From positions 1 through 64,000 of the forward strand of contig NZ_JBALOP010000044.1 of NCBI RefSeq assembly GCF_036962685.1: a DNA stretch of 64,000 nt. The letters are read 5' to 3'. The stretch comes from Ferdinandcohnia sp036962685 (GTDB lineage: Bacteria; Bacillota; Bacilli; Bacillales; Bacillaceae_L). Under the pieces are notes generated by a model. That model worked only from the letters and a program-made list of their open reading frames with translations, did no database searches and was not told where the DNA came from. Every line of letters begins with the position of its first letter. The first letter of the stretch is position 1. The position numbers were made by a program, and so were the translations under genes. Of the stretch, positions 9,473-18,933 are shown one piece after another.

Positions 9473-9615
9473 AAAAGCGCAAGGCACCTGCCTATCGGCG
9501 ACAAGCATAAGAGGAGCGCTGACCGACCACACTAATTTTATCCAGCCATACACCTTTTTCTTTGATCTCGCCGGGCCGGTTCGGTATTCAGCCGATGGTG
9601 GCCGGATCTAGACAT
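9473..9615. repeat. Dispersed GCGCAAGG...AGACAT repeat, copy 1
   Basis: Starts AAAAGCGCAAGGC, continues TATCGGCGACAAGCATAAGA and AGCGCTGAC, and ends CGATGGTGGCCGGATCTAGACAT. The same start, middle and end recur at 29841-29962 and, interrupted by Ns, at 32881-33085. Ends are complementary in part, so the whole element can fold. Non-coding; it lies just after natK. Confidence 0.75.
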
Positions 9616-9616
9616 A

Positions 9617-9659
9617 AAAAAGGAGAAATCCATCCAATTTTGGACGATTTCTCCTTTTT
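9617..9659 (-). terminator. Terminator of the DHA2 exporter gene
   Basis: A 14-bp perfect inverted repeat, AAAAAGGAGAAATC (9617-9630) and GATTTCTCCTTTTT (9646-9659), overlaps the last base of the exporter gene. Confidence 0.88.
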
Positions 9660-11158
9660 CAATTTTTGGCTAATGTAGGTTTGATGCCCGTTTTTTTATT
9701 CTTCCCTGTAATATCCTCTTCTTGTTTTGCACGTTTCATAAAGAAGGCTAGAATGAAGGCTAGAAAAATTAAGAAGGTTGAAACGAAAAATGTGAAATTA
9801 ATTCCGTCAAGCATCGCTTGTAATGCAATTTGTAACTCCTGTGCCTCAGTAGGCTGCCCTTGAAAATTCTTTAGTAAACTTGCGGCAGATGCTTTCTCTT
9901 TTAATGACATTAGCGTAATTAATAATCCTGTACCAATTGCTGCGGAAACCTGGTTCAATGTATTATTTACCGCTGTTCCATGTGGATAAAGATTCCGTGG
10001 CAGCTGGTTCAATCCATTTGTTGATACCGGCATAAAGACCATGGACATTCCAAACATTCTCACCGCATGTAAAACCACAAGATAACTATAAGAAGTATCA
10101 AATGTTAGTTGACTGAACAAATAGGTAGTAACAGTTGTGATGGCCAATCCTAAAGTTGCTAAAATACGTCCACCAAATTTATCAAATAACCGTCCATTGA
10201 TAGGTGACATAAACGCATTTAAGATAGCCCCAGGTAAAAGCATAAGTCCTGTATCCATCGGTGAAATACCGAGAATCGTTTGAACATAAATTGGAAGTAG
10301 CAAAAATCCTGAAAACATTGCCATGTTGACAGCCATTGTAATCACCGATGCTAACGCAAACATTGGGTAACGGTAGACCCCAAAATTAAGCATTGGGACA
10401 TCGAGCTTTGATTGACGCAAAATAAACCAAATTAAAGAGATGATTCCGATAATAATGGTTCCATAAACAAATGGGCTTCCCCAGCCCAGGCTCCCAGCTG
10501 AACTGAATCCATATAATAACCCACCAAATCCAATAGTTGATAATACTAATGAGAAAAAGTCGAGTCTTAAGAATACTTTTTCCTTTTTATCCTTCAGCAT
10601 GATAAATCCAAGGATAAACACAACTGCTGCAATTGGAGTGATGAAGTGGAAGAGCATTCTCCAATCATAATGTTCAATAATCCAACCTGATAATGTTGGC
10701 CCGATTGCTGGTGCGAACATAAGGATTAATCCGAATACCCCCATCGCAGTTCCCCTTTTTTCAATCGGGAAACTCACCAACATCACGTTCATCAGAAGTG
10801 GCATCATAATCGCTGATCCAGATGCTTGAATCATACGTCCTGCAAGCAGGATAGAGAAAACATGAGCCGTACCGGACAGAATGGTACCAATAGTAAACAA
10901 TCCCATCGCGACTAAAAATAAACGGCGAACGGTAAATTTTTCGATTAAAAATGCTGTTGTCGGAATAAGGATTCCATTGACTAGCATGAAACCGGTTGTC
11001 AGCCACTGGACAGTTGAAGGATCAACCTTTAACTCAGTCATAATGGAAGGCAGGGCAATATTTAATAATGTATTATTTAAAAATGAGATAAAGGCCCCAA
11101 CCATTAAGACGGTAAGAATACCGTAATTAGGGCGGATATGTTTTTCGGAAAAGTCCAA
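9659..11158 (-). CDS. DHA2-family (EmrB/QacA) drug:H+ antiporter
   Basis: A 499-residue major facilitator protein with about 14 membrane helices, as in the DHA2 family. GRMIQASGSAIMMPLLMN and PAIGPTLSGWIIEHYDWR are the helix-4 region and the antiporter motif C of this family. The C-terminus is a short basic tail. No regulator gene of the TetR or MarR type adjoins it, so its inducer and substrates are unknown. It appears monocistronic. Confidence 0.88.
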   Translation of the reverse strand: MDFSEKHIRPNYGILTVLMVGAFISFLNNTLLNIALPSIMTELKVDPSTVQWLTTGFMLVNGILIPTTAFLIEKFTVRRLFLVAMGLFTIGTILSGTAHVFSILLAGRMIQASGSAIMMPLLMNVMLVSFPIEKRGTAMGVFGLILMFAPAIGPTLSGWIIEHYDWRMLFHFITPIAAVVFILGFIMLKDKKEKVFLRLDFFSLVLSTIGFGGLLYGFSSAGSLGWGSPFVYGTIIIGIISLIWFILRQSKLDVPMLNFGVYRYPMFALASVITMAVNMAMFSGFLLLPIYVQTILGISPMDTGLMLLPGAILNAFMSPINGRLFDKFGGRILATLGLAITTVTTYLFSQLTFDTSYSYLVVLHAVRMFGMSMVFMPVSTNGLNQLPRNLYPHGTAVNNTLNQVSAAIGTGLLITLMSLKEKASAASLLKNFQGQPTEAQELQIALQAMLDGINFTFFVSTFLIFLAFILAFFMKRAKQEEDITGKNKKTGIKPTLAKN

Positions 11159-11289
11159 TTATACTCCCCCTTTATTTGGACGTACAGTTTATTTTTTATA
11201 CTAACAGTTTTATGTAGGCATAAGATATCTTATATCATGAGTCATTGGATTGCAACGAAATAATATCCGACTTGTTTTTGTGTGATTTT

Positions 11290-12231
11290 TTAGAACATAC
11301 TTAGATTATAGTTCTTCGATAAAAGTTCAAGCAGTCTTATTCCTGCAATGCTATTTCCTTTATCATCTAAGGCTGGACCGAAAATACCGATTCCAAATTT
11401 TCCAGGTACAGCCCCCATGATACCCCCGGATACACCACTTTTGGCAGGTATGCCAATTTTTATCGCAAACTCCCCAGAGGCATTGTACATCCCACAGGTC
11501 ACCATAAAGGTTTTACAAATGCGAACGATATTCATTGGCATAATTTGTTTTCCTGTTTCTGGATCAACTCCATCCAATGCAAAAACAAGTCCAATCCGTG
11601 ATAAATCGAGACAATTCATTTCGATTGCACATTGCTTTGTATAAAGGTCAATTAGCTGTTCAACATCGCCTTCAATGATATGATGTTGCTTCAAGAAATA
11701 ACATAAAGCTCGATTGAGATCAGCCGTTTCAAACTCCGAACGTGCAATTTCTTCATTATATTGAATCGTGTCATTTCCCGCCAATTCTCGAATAAATGTT
11801 AGTATTCTTTGAAACCGTTCCTCCACTGAATTCCCTTTAATCATATGGGTTACAGCAAGCGCCCCTGCATTAATCATTGGATTCAATGGCTTTGATGGAG
11901 CATTCGATTCTAGCTTTGCAATCGAGTTGAATGGATCTCCTGTGGGCTCCATTCCAACTCGTGTAAAGACATACTCTTTGCTTCTGTCCATTAAGACGAG
12001 GGCAAGTGTTATGACTTTGGAGATACTTTGCAGGGAGATTTTCTTTTCAATGTCCCCAGCAGAATGACAGCGACCATCTGGATAGTTAATCGCAATCGAT
12101 AGGTCACTAGGGTTTGCTTTTCCGAGTGCTGGTATATAGTCGGCTACACGACCTTGTTTTGCAATTGGCCGCGCCACACTTACTAATTCTTTTAATTCAT
12201 CACTTGATTTACAAGGCATTTTCATCACCAT
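11290..12231 (-). CDS. glsA: Glutaminase A
   Basis: A 313-residue serine-type glutaminase (glutamine to glutamate plus ammonia). The beta-lactamase-like SLQSISKV supplies the catalytic Ser-x-x-Lys, and PLNPMINAGAL, the YxxE-like region and GVSGGIMGAVPGKFGIGIF are conserved. Length matches YbgJ/YlaM-type enzymes of about 310 residues. It stands alone, with no glutamine transporter beside it. Several methionine codons cluster at the start (MVMKM) and none has a strong ribosome site, so the first few residues are uncertain. Confidence 0.93.
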   Translation of the reverse strand: MVMKMPCKSSDELKELVSVARPIAKQGRVADYIPALGKANPSDLSIAINYPDGRCHSAGDIEKKISLQSISKVITLALVLMDRSKEYVFTRVGMEPTGDPFNSIAKLESNAPSKPLNPMINAGALAVTHMIKGNSVEERFQRILTFIRELAGNDTIQYNEEIARSEFETADLNRALCYFLKQHHIIEGDVEQLIDLYTKQCAIEMNCLDLSRIGLVFALDGVDPETGKQIMPMNIVRICKTFMVTCGMYNASGEFAIKIGIPAKSGVSGGIMGAVPGKFGIGIFGPALDDKGNSIAGIRLLELLSKNYNLSMF

Positions 12232-12263
12232 TTGTAGTATTTACTAAATGGATTTTTACTATG

Positions 12264-12297
12264 AAAAAAATAGCCCATTCCCGGGTGTGGGAAGGGC
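12264..12297 (-). terminator. Terminator of the liv operon
   Basis: GCCCATTCCC (12273-12282) pairs with GGGAAGGGC (12289-12297). On the minus strand the stem is followed by a run of seven Ts (12264-12270 on the plus strand are As). It lies just past the livF stop. Confidence 0.82.
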
Positions 12298-12302
12298 CAT
12301 CG

Positions 12303-13001
12303 TTAACTACTTAAGGCTAAATGATGATAGGCGATATCCATATTGTTTCTTAGTTCTTCTGGATTGTCGTGGTAGACGACCTTTCCTTTACTTAAAATAT
12401 AAACATCATCTGCGATTCGTAATGCTGTTGAGATATTTTGTTCAACTAAAAGCATCGACATGCCGGACTCCTTTAATTTTAGAAGAACCTCCATTACTTC
12501 ACCAACCATTAATGGGGATAGTCCCTCTGTCGGTTCATCGAGCAAAAGGATTTTTGGATTCCTCATCAATGCTCTACCAATTGATAGCATCGACTGTTCC
12601 CCACCACTAAGGGTTCCCGCATGCGATTTTTCACGTTCCTTCAATCGAGGAAAATAGTGGAAGATCTTCTCTAAATCCCAATCGCCTTTTTTCGATTCAG
12701 CGAAAACGGTTAGATTTTCAGTCACAGTTAGGTTCGGAAAAATTCTTCTACCCTGTGGAACAATTCCAATTCCCTTCTTCGCAATTTGGTGACTTTGGAG
12801 CAATGCCATATTTTTACCCTCAAACAGGATTTCACCTTGCACTTTTTTTACAAAGCCAATGATGGAATGCATCGTTGTCGTTTTTCCCATACCATTTCTT
12901 CCAAGCAGAGTTACAACCTGCCCCTCTTTAACCTCGAGATTCACTCCATGAAGAATATGACTGGAACCGTAGAAGCTATTAACATCTCTTAGTTTAAGCA
13001 T
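12303..13001 (-). CDS. livF: Branched-chain-type ABC importer ATPase, LivF-like
   Basis: A 232-residue LivF-type ATPase, last gene of a five-gene importer operon. Walker A GRNGMGKTTTMHS, signature LSGGEQSMLSIGRAL and Walker B ILLLDEPTEGL are intact. Its start overlaps the livG end by eight bases. Position beside aromatic catabolism genes suggests the system may import an aromatic acid or related carboxylate rather than leucine; that is inference. Confidence 0.88.
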   Translation of the reverse strand: MLKLRDVNSFYGSSHILHGVNLEVKEGQVVTLLGRNGMGKTTTMHSIIGFVKKVQGEILFEGKNMALLQSHQIAKKGIGIVPQGRRIFPNLTVTENLTVFAESKKGDWDLEKIFHYFPRLKEREKSHAGTLSGGEQSMLSIGRALMRNPKILLLDEPTEGLSPLMVGEVMEVLLKLKESGMSMLLVEQNISTALRIADDVYILSKGKVVYHDNPEELRNNMDIAYHHLALSS

Positions 13002-13758
13002 GTGCAGCCTCCTCCCGACCTAGGTAAATTTCCTTAACCTCTTCATTTTCACGAACAACCTCTGGTGTGCCATCGGCAATTAGTTTTCCAGTATGAAGGA
13101 CAATCACCCGGTCCATGTTCCCGAACAACACATCAATATCATGTTCAATCATACAAATTGTTACTTCTTTTGGAAGCTTATTAATCAGCGCAATAATTTG
13201 ATCGGTTTCAACCTGTGACATACCAGCAGTCGGTTCATCTAAAAGGAGAAGCTTCGGCTTTCCGGCAATTGCCATGACAATCTCAATTTGTCTTTGAACC
13301 CCATAAGAGAGCTCTTGTACTTTCATATCACTGTATTGTTCAAGGTTCCATTCCTGTAAAAGCGCATCTGTTTCTTCATGCAATTTACGGTAGTTTTTTA
13401 GACTGACACTTTTCCACCACTGAGTATGTTCCTTTCTCATTTTCTGTAATACAAGAAGAACATTCTCCTTTACTGTTAACCCAAACATCAGATTGTTTTT
13501 CTGAAAGGTACGTACAATTCCATTTTCCGTTCGTTTATAATTAGGAACCTTCGTAATATCCTTGTCAAAATATATAATTGTTCCCCCACTAGGGGTAAGG
13601 TCTCCGGCAATCATGTTAAAAAAGGTCGTCTTTCCGGCACCATTGGGTCCAATTAATCCGACACGTTCGCCAACAGAAACCTCTAATGTAATATCTTCGA
13701 TTACCTTTAACCCACCAAAATGCTTTGATAGATGTTGAATTGAAAGAATCGTAGCCAT
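12994..13758 (-). CDS. livG: Branched-chain-type ABC importer ATPase, LivG-like
   Basis: A 254-residue LivG-type ATPase with Walker A GPNGAGKTTFFNMIAG, signature LSYGVQRQIEI and Walker B LLLLDEPTAGM. The extended region between Walker A and the signature, with RTFQKNNLMFGLTVKENVL, is characteristic of the LivG branch. It lies between livM and livF and pairs with LivF to power the two permeases. Confidence 0.88.
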   Translation of the reverse strand: MATILSIQHLSKHFGGLKVIEDITLEVSVGERVGLIGPNGAGKTTFFNMIAGDLTPSGGTIIYFDKDITKVPNYKRTENGIVRTFQKNNLMFGLTVKENVLLVLQKMRKEHTQWWKSVSLKNYRKLHEETDALLQEWNLEQYSDMKVQELSYGVQRQIEIVMAIAGKPKLLLLDEPTAGMSQVETDQIIALINKLPKEVTICMIEHDIDVLFGNMDRVIVLHTGKLIADGTPEVVRENEEVKEIYLGREEAAHA

Positions 13759-13770
13759 TACTATCCCCCC

Positions 13771-14784
13771 CTATCCATTTATTTTTGATTGCTGTTTAAT
13801 GGGCTCAATCGATTGCTCGATATATTCTTCCTTAACTGGTCTTAGTCTTGCTTTAAATAAGCTTTGGGTAAGACTTGAAAACAGTCCAGCAATTCCTGCT
13901 GGGGCAAAGATTGTAAACAGAATGAAGGCAGTACCGATAATCATCATCCAGCTTTCTGTGTAAGAGCTAATAATTGTCTCTAACACAACGATAAATGCTG
14001 CTCCAATAACAGGACCCCAAAGTGTACCTGCACCTCCAACTAAAACCATAATTAACACCGAGCCAGATACCGTCCAGTACACATCTGTCGGGGCAACAAA
14101 CCCATTGAAGAATACATACAGTCCGCCTGCTAATCCACCTAAAGTACCCGCAATTAAAAAGCTAACGTTTTTATAGAAGGTTGTGTTATACCCAATCGAC
14201 TTCATGCGATCTTCATTTTCTTTAATCCCAATGAAGACATATCCGAGTGGAGAATGAAGAAGTCTGTTAATGATGATCATGACTATAGCAAACACGACTA
14301 AAGTAAAATAGTAGATAAATACCTGATTAGAAAGGATAAAATCTCCAAATAGACTTGGAGATGGTATTCCCGACAACCCATTTGACCCACCTGTTACACC
14401 CGTCCATTGGTAAATGATCGAATAAACCATTTGGGAACATGCAAGTGTTAGCATTAAAAAATAAAATCCATGAGCTTTCGTAGACACAAAGCCAATCAAA
14501 ATGGCTAGTAGAAATGCAAGCACCATTCCGATTACAAGGGTTAAAAACACATTCGTAGATAGATGACTAGCTGCAAGGCCGGTAGCATAGGCACCAGCTC
14601 CGAAAAACGCAGCATGTCCTAGTGAGACCAGCCCAGTTTGACCGACTAGGATATTTAAGCTAATCGCGAAAATCCCAAAGATTAAAATTTCCGTAAAAAT
14701 ATTTACGTAATAGAGAGAAACGAAAAATGGAGCAGCAACCATCAATAAAAATAATAAACTACCTTTGATCCAATGTTTGCCCAT
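13771..14784 (-). CDS. livM: Branched-chain-type ABC importer permease, LivM-like
   Basis: A 337-residue permease with about nine hydrophobic segments. NILVGQTGLVSLGHAAFFGAGAY (only the central GQTGLVSLGHAAFFG is cited as the motif) and GGAGTLWGPVIGAAF are standard LivM signatures. It ends in a charged cytoplasmic tail of about 35 residues. One base separates it from the livH stop, so the two are translationally coupled. Confidence 0.88.
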   Translation of the reverse strand: MGKHWIKGSLLFLLMVAAPFFVSLYYVNIFTEILIFGIFAISLNILVGQTGLVSLGHAAFFGAGAYATGLAASHLSTNVFLTLVIGMVLAFLLAILIGFVSTKAHGFYFLMLTLACSQMVYSIIYQWTGVTGGSNGLSGIPSPSLFGDFILSNQVFIYYFTLVVFAIVMIIINRLLHSPLGYVFIGIKENEDRMKSIGYNTTFYKNVSFLIAGTLGGLAGGLYVFFNGFVAPTDVYWTVSGSVLIMVLVGGAGTLWGPVIGAAFIVVLETIISSYTESWMMIIGTAFILFTIFAPAGIAGLFSSLTQSLFKARLRPVKEEYIEQSIEPIKQQSKING

Positions 14785-14785
14785 T

Positions 14786-15649
14786 TTATGCCCTCCTTCC
14801 TATCAATCCTTGCGGACGGATAATTAATACTGCAGCCATTAGGGCAAATGTAATGATTAAACTTAATTCCGGTACATAGAAACGACTAAATGTTTCAACC
14901 ATTCCAACTAAAAGACTAGCTGCGATTGTTCCTGTTACTGATCCAAGCCCCCCCACAACTAAGACTACCAGTGATAAAATCAGAATATTAAACTCCATTC
15001 CTGGAGCGACCCCTAGTATCGGCGAACCAAGTACACCACCTATTCCGGCTAAGAAGCTTCCAAAGAAAAAAACGAGTGTAAACACAAGATGAATGTTAAC
15101 GCCGAGTCCGCCAACCATCTCTTTATCTGATAATCCTGCACGGATGACGGCGCCCCATTTTGTTTTTTCCTGTGTATACCAAAGAGCCAACGCAATAATG
15201 ATTCCGACTACAATTAAGGCAAGTCGATAAGAAGGAATCATATTACCCATCACTTCAACAGATTGGCTTAGGAAAGCTGGGGGTGTTACGGTCATAATAT
15301 TTTTACCCCAAATAATGGAGAAGAGATCATGGAAGATATAAGCAAGACCAAAGGTTAACAATACCTGTGAAAGATGACCGAGCTTATATGTAGGTCGAAG
15401 TAGGATCACTTCTAAAATCAATCCAATGATGGCAATAATAAAAGGGACAACTAAGAGAGCAACCCAAAATGGCAGCCCCGATTTTACCACGATTGAATAG
15501 CCAATATACGACCCTAATAAATATAGGGAGCCATGCGCTAAATTTAATACTCCTAAAATACCAAAGACGAGACTTATCCCACATGTAATAATGAAAAGGA
15601 GAAACCCGTAGCTAAGTGCATTCATCAATTGCAAAACTAAAGTGTCCAT
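14786..15649 (-). CDS. livH: Branched-chain-type ABC importer permease, LivH-like
   Basis: About 287 residues and eight hydrophobic segments. Signatures include GILGVLNLAHGSLYLLGSY and VLVVGGLGSVTGTIAASLL. I start at 15649 because GGAGGG precedes that ATG at good spacing; the longer frame to 15703 would run through the upstream stem-loop. It forms the membrane channel with LivM. Confidence 0.88.
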   Translation of the reverse strand: MDTLVLQLMNALSYGFLLFIITCGISLVFGILGVLNLAHGSLYLLGSYIGYSIVVKSGLPFWVALLVVPFIIAIIGLILEVILLRPTYKLGHLSQVLLTFGLAYIFHDLFSIIWGKNIMTVTPPAFLSQSVEVMGNMIPSYRLALIVVGIIIALALWYTQEKTKWGAVIRAGLSDKEMVGGLGVNIHLVFTLVFFFGSFLAGIGGVLGSPILGVAPGMEFNILILSLVVLVVGGLGSVTGTIAASLLVGMVETFSRFYVPELSLIITFALMAAVLIIRPQGLIGRRA

Positions 15650-15674
15650 TATTACCCTCCAATCAGTTGAAAAG

Positions 15675-15697
15675 AAAGAGGCAAACCTTGCCTCTTT
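15675..15697 (-). terminator. Intra-operon stem-loop between livJ-like and livH genes
   Basis: AAAGAGGCAA (15675-15684) and TTGCCTCTTT (15688-15697) form a perfect 10-bp stem with a 3-base loop, followed on the minus strand by TTTCTTTTC. Such elements after binding-protein genes commonly reduce downstream transcription or stabilise the upstream mRNA, giving excess binding protein. Confidence 0.7.
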
Positions 15698-15709
15698 CCT
15701 CACTATTTT

Positions 15710-16948
15710 CTATTTGCCGGGGTCTACAACTTCTGGAACTGTGTCGATTACTTTATTTTCCGTCTTCTCACCATCAAGGAAAGTTTCAACGATATACAGG
15801 TTCTGAATGATTTGATGTGTTTCTTGGTCGAACTTGATTGGACCTCTTGGACTATTAAGCTCAACTTTAGAGATTTCCTCTACTAGCTTATCAGGATCAG
15901 AAACATCTCCATTTAATGCTTCAATCGCTTTCGCCATGATCGCTGCCGCATCATATCCTTCTGCAGATTCGATACTTGGTCGAGAATTGAACTTCGCTTC
16001 ATACGCTTCAACGAACTTTTTATTTTCAGGAGTGTCTAAGCTATAATCCCAGAAGATTGAAGCAATGATGCCTTCAGGGGCTTTTCCTTGCTGTGGACGA
16101 GTATCCTCAGCTGTAAGCCATCCAGAACCAATTAAAGGAATCTTTCCTTTTAATCCGTATTGTTCGTATTGTTGAACAAAGCGAATTGCGTCTGTTCCAG
16201 CAAAGAATGCGTAGATTCCATCAATATCATCACGGTTCATTTTTGCTAGATAAGAAGAGTAATCATTATTTCCTAGTGGTGCGAATACTTCCTCAACGAT
16301 TTCCCCACCTGCAGCCGTATAAGCATCTTTGAATGCGGCTGTAGCTTCATGACCAAACGCATAGTCAGCAGCTGTTAAATAGATTTTTCCACCAATATTG
16401 TCATATGCCCATTGGCCCATTGAGTGCCCAATTTGGTAGGAAGAGAAGGATGAACGCCAGATATAATCACTGCGCTTTGATCTTGTTAAATCGTTTCCAC
16501 CAGCATGTGATACAAGGAAAGGTAGTTTGTTCTTATCAACCTCGTCACGAATTGCATAAGCTACCGCAGTACTGATTGGACCCGTTAAAATATCGATTTT
16601 GTCCTGCTCCATTAATTTCCGAAGCTTTCGTAATGAAACTTGAGGGTCGGCCTCTGTATCTTCATGTACAATTTCAATCTTCTTTCCTGCAACTTCCCAG
16701 CCGATTTCTTCAAAATAGAGTTCCATGCCATTCTTAACATTTTCACCAAGTGATGCGTACACACCTGTTGCTGGTAATAAAGCACCGATTTTAATTGGCT
16801 CGTCATTTGTAGATTCAGTAGGGGTTGGTTCTTCACTTTCCTCTTTTTTATTGTTATCTTTGGTTGTACTAATTGCTCCCGAGCTACATGCCGAAAGTAA
16901 AAGAACAAATGCTAACATGATCAACCAATTTCTCTTTACTAGTTTCAT
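15710..16948 (-). CDS. ABC importer substrate-binding lipoprotein, LivJ/LivK-like
   Basis: A 412-residue type I periplasmic-binding-fold protein. The signal ends in a lipobox, LLLSACSS near residue 20, followed by a Thr/Glu-rich linker, so it is lipid-anchored outside the membrane. PIKIGALLPATGVYASLGEN and GGNDLTRSKRSDYIWRSSFS fit the Leu/aromatic-acid branch (Peripla_BP_6). It is the first gene of the importer operon. The ligand is not readable; aromatic acids are plausible from context. Confidence 0.88.
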   Translation of the reverse strand: MKLVKRNWLIMLAFVLLLSACSSGAISTTKDNNKKEESEEPTPTESTNDEPIKIGALLPATGVYASLGENVKNGMELYFEEIGWEVAGKKIEIVHEDTEADPQVSLRKLRKLMEQDKIDILTGPISTAVAYAIRDEVDKNKLPFLVSHAGGNDLTRSKRSDYIWRSSFSSYQIGHSMGQWAYDNIGGKIYLTAADYAFGHEATAAFKDAYTAAGGEIVEEVFAPLGNNDYSSYLAKMNRDDIDGIYAFFAGTDAIRFVQQYEQYGLKGKIPLIGSGWLTAEDTRPQQGKAPEGIIASIFWDYSLDTPENKKFVEAYEAKFNSRPSIESAEGYDAAAIMAKAIEALNGDVSDPDKLVEEISKVELNSPRGPIKFDQETHQIIQNLYIVETFLDGEKTENKVIDTVPEVVDPGK

Positions 16949-17053
16949 GGTAAACCTCCCTTTTTTTAAAAAACATAGTTTGACCCTCTTTGGTGGAATT
17001 CAAATAATATGTACGAAATCTCTCCTTTCTCACTTTCTAATATTCTGAATATT

Positions 17054-17082
17054 ATTATAGTTATTACTATTTAAATATTCAA
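17054..17082 (-). promoter_or_regulatory. Sigma-A-like promoter of the liv operon
   Basis: On the minus strand TTGAAT (17077-17082) is followed 17 bases later by TATAAT (17054-17059). It lies about 105 bases before the binding-protein start. The 365-base gap between this gene and the ligase gene also holds two candidate operators. Confidence 0.7.
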
Positions 17083-17091
17083 TACACATTT

Positions 17092-17116
17092 AAAACTTTC
17101 AGTAAAAAAACGTAAT
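17092..17116 (-). promoter_or_regulatory. Candidate PaaX-type operator, liv proximal (one good half-site)
   Basis: On the minus strand ATTACG is followed by 13 bases and a poor second half (AGTTTT). The 15 bases TATTACGTTTTTTTA match the motif upstream of paaA. It lies ten bases upstream of the liv -35. Confidence 0.4.
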
Positions 17117-17276
17117 AAATTCTTCGGGTTTAGGCGCAAAAAAATGGAGGGTGGATAGAATAAAGGCCCGCCAACCGTCGAGCCATTATTCTAATTCGCC
17201 TCTATTTCCTTAGTTTGTATAGCAAATAGCACCTTTTTCAGGTCCATTTTCTTGAATTTTTCAAGCACCAAAATTC

Positions 17277-17301
17277 ATTACGTTAATTTTACTTCCGTAT
17301 T
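17277..17301. promoter_or_regulatory. Candidate PaaX-type operator, liv distal
   Basis: ATTACG (17277-17282), 13 bases, CGTATT (17296-17301): five of six positions are symmetric. It lies 13 bases beyond the ligase stop and about 195 bases upstream of the liv -35, so its role is less certain than that of the promoter-proximal sites. Confidence 0.4.
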
Positions 17302-17313
17302 TCAAACACCCAA

Positions 17314-18888
17314 CTATTGTCGTAATTTAAAACGCTGCATCTTTCCTGATGCCGTTTTTGGAATCTCGTCCATGAATTCTATGACTCTAGGATACTTGTA
17401 AGGTGCTAAGTTCGTTTTCACGTAAGCTTTTAATTCCGCTTTCAATTCTTCAGAAGGGGTAACGCCCTCTTTCAGAACAATGCAAGCCTTTGGAAGTTCA
17501 AGATTATCTTCCGTTTTCACACCAATAACCGCAACCTCAAGTACAGAGTCATGCTTAAGTAGAGTTGCTTCTACTTCAACCGGAGATACCCAGATTCCGC
17601 CCACCTTCAGCATGTCATCAGATCGTCCCGAATACCAAAAATATCCCTGTTCATCTCGATAATATTTATCACCTGTATACATCCATTCACCGTGGAATTT
17701 CTTCTGATTTTCAGCGATATTGGCCCAGTAGCCGCCAGTTAGACTTTCACCTTTAATGACTAAGTCTCCAACCTCATTTGGCCCTACCTCTTTGGCGTCG
17801 TCGTTTACAATTTTAGCCTCATAGCCAGGGACCGGCTTCCCTGTACTGCCTGGGCGAATGTCCCCAACTCGATTTGAAATAAAGATATGTAGAGCCTCGG
17901 TTAGCCCAATCCCATCTAAAATATCAAGATTAAAGAGCTGTTTCCATTTGTTCACAAATGTATCAGGGAGTGCTTCCCCAGCTGATACACAAACTCTTAC
18001 AGAAGATAGATCAGGTATTTTCCCTGTTCGCTCTACATAATTTATCAAACTACCATAAAGCGTTGGTACACCAAAAAAAATCGTTGGTTTTGTCTTTTCA
18101 AGTGTTTCAAACACTATATCAGGTGTAGGACGCTCCTTTAAAAGAACGGTTGTACCTCCTGCTCCTAATGGGAAATACATCCCATTACCAAGCCCATATG
18201 CGAAGAAGAGCTTTGAAGCTGAAAAGGTAATATCATTTTCATTCATCCCCAAGACCTGCTTTGCATATGTGTTCAACGATGCCTCCATACTACGTTGGTG
18301 GTGAATAACACCTTTGGGATTACCCGTACTACCTGAACTATATAACCAAAATGCGGGGTCATCCTTCACTGATAAAAATGAATCAAGCTTAGTTGACGCA
18401 TTATTGACAAGTTCATGGAAATCAATTTCATCTGAATCTACTAATGTGTTTTCTGTGACGACGATAACATGCTGAAGAAAGACAAAACGTTCTCGATTGT
18501 CCTTTATTTTGCTCCAAAGATCCTCGTGAATAACAAGCACCTTTGAACGACTGTGGTTTAATAGATATTCATAATCCTGGGGCTGTAACATCGTGTTAGT
18601 TGGGATTGGTAGTGCGCCAATTTTTACCGCACCGAAAAAGGCTACGATATTCTCAGTAGTATCATGCATAACCATTAGCATTCGGTTTTCACTTTCAACA
18701 CCCAACCCTTTGATAGCGTTTCCAAATTGATTAACACGATTAAGAAGCTCTTGATAAGTGACTTGTTCGTCTCCACTTACAATCGCAACCTTTTCTCCTC
18801 GTCCGTTTCGTACATTTTCTTCAATAAATCTGTCGGCAGCATTGTACTTCGTTGCGATTCCTTTTAAATCCGAAGCTACTTTTATCAC
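17314..18888 (-). CDS. Benzoate-CoA ligase family acyl-CoA synthetase
   Basis: A 524-residue ANL-superfamily ligase that should convert an aromatic acid, ATP and CoA to the acyl-CoA. The P-loop SSGSTGNPKG, the aromatic-loop YTGDKYYRDEQGYFWYSGR, the hinge DDMLKVGGIWVSPVEVE and the C-terminal lysine in PKTASGKMQR are present. KVGGIWVSPVEVE is typical of the benzoate/4-hydroxybenzoate-CoA ligase branch, not of PaaK, which is about 430 residues and lacks this form. It ends the catabolic gene run. Substrate could be benzoate, a hydroxybenzoate or another aromatic acid. Confidence 0.82.
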   Translation of the reverse strand: MIKVASDLKGIATKYNAADRFIEENVRNGRGEKVAIVSGDEQVTYQELLNRVNQFGNAIKGLGVESENRMLMVMHDTTENIVAFFGAVKIGALPIPTNTMLQPQDYEYLLNHSRSKVLVIHEDLWSKIKDNRERFVFLQHVIVVTENTLVDSDEIDFHELVNNASTKLDSFLSVKDDPAFWLYSSGSTGNPKGVIHHQRSMEASLNTYAKQVLGMNENDITFSASKLFFAYGLGNGMYFPLGAGGTTVLLKERPTPDIVFETLEKTKPTIFFGVPTLYGSLINYVERTGKIPDLSSVRVCVSAGEALPDTFVNKWKQLFNLDILDGIGLTEALHIFISNRVGDIRPGSTGKPVPGYEAKIVNDDAKEVGPNEVGDLVIKGESLTGGYWANIAENQKKFHGEWMYTGDKYYRDEQGYFWYSGRSDDMLKVGGIWVSPVEVEATLLKHDSVLEVAVIGVKTEDNLELPKACIVLKEGVTPSEELKAELKAYVKTNLAPYKYPRVIEFMDEIPKTASGKMQRFKLRQ

Positions 18889-18933
18889 ATTCTTCCTCCT
18901 TACCTATCTTATGGATAGTAAAAATTTCAGATA

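Noticed and set aside
17314..18888. PaaK phenylacetate-CoA ligase
   Set aside because: At 524 residues with KVGGIWVSPVEVE it belongs to the benzoate-CoA ligase branch; PaaK is about 430 residues and lacks this form.
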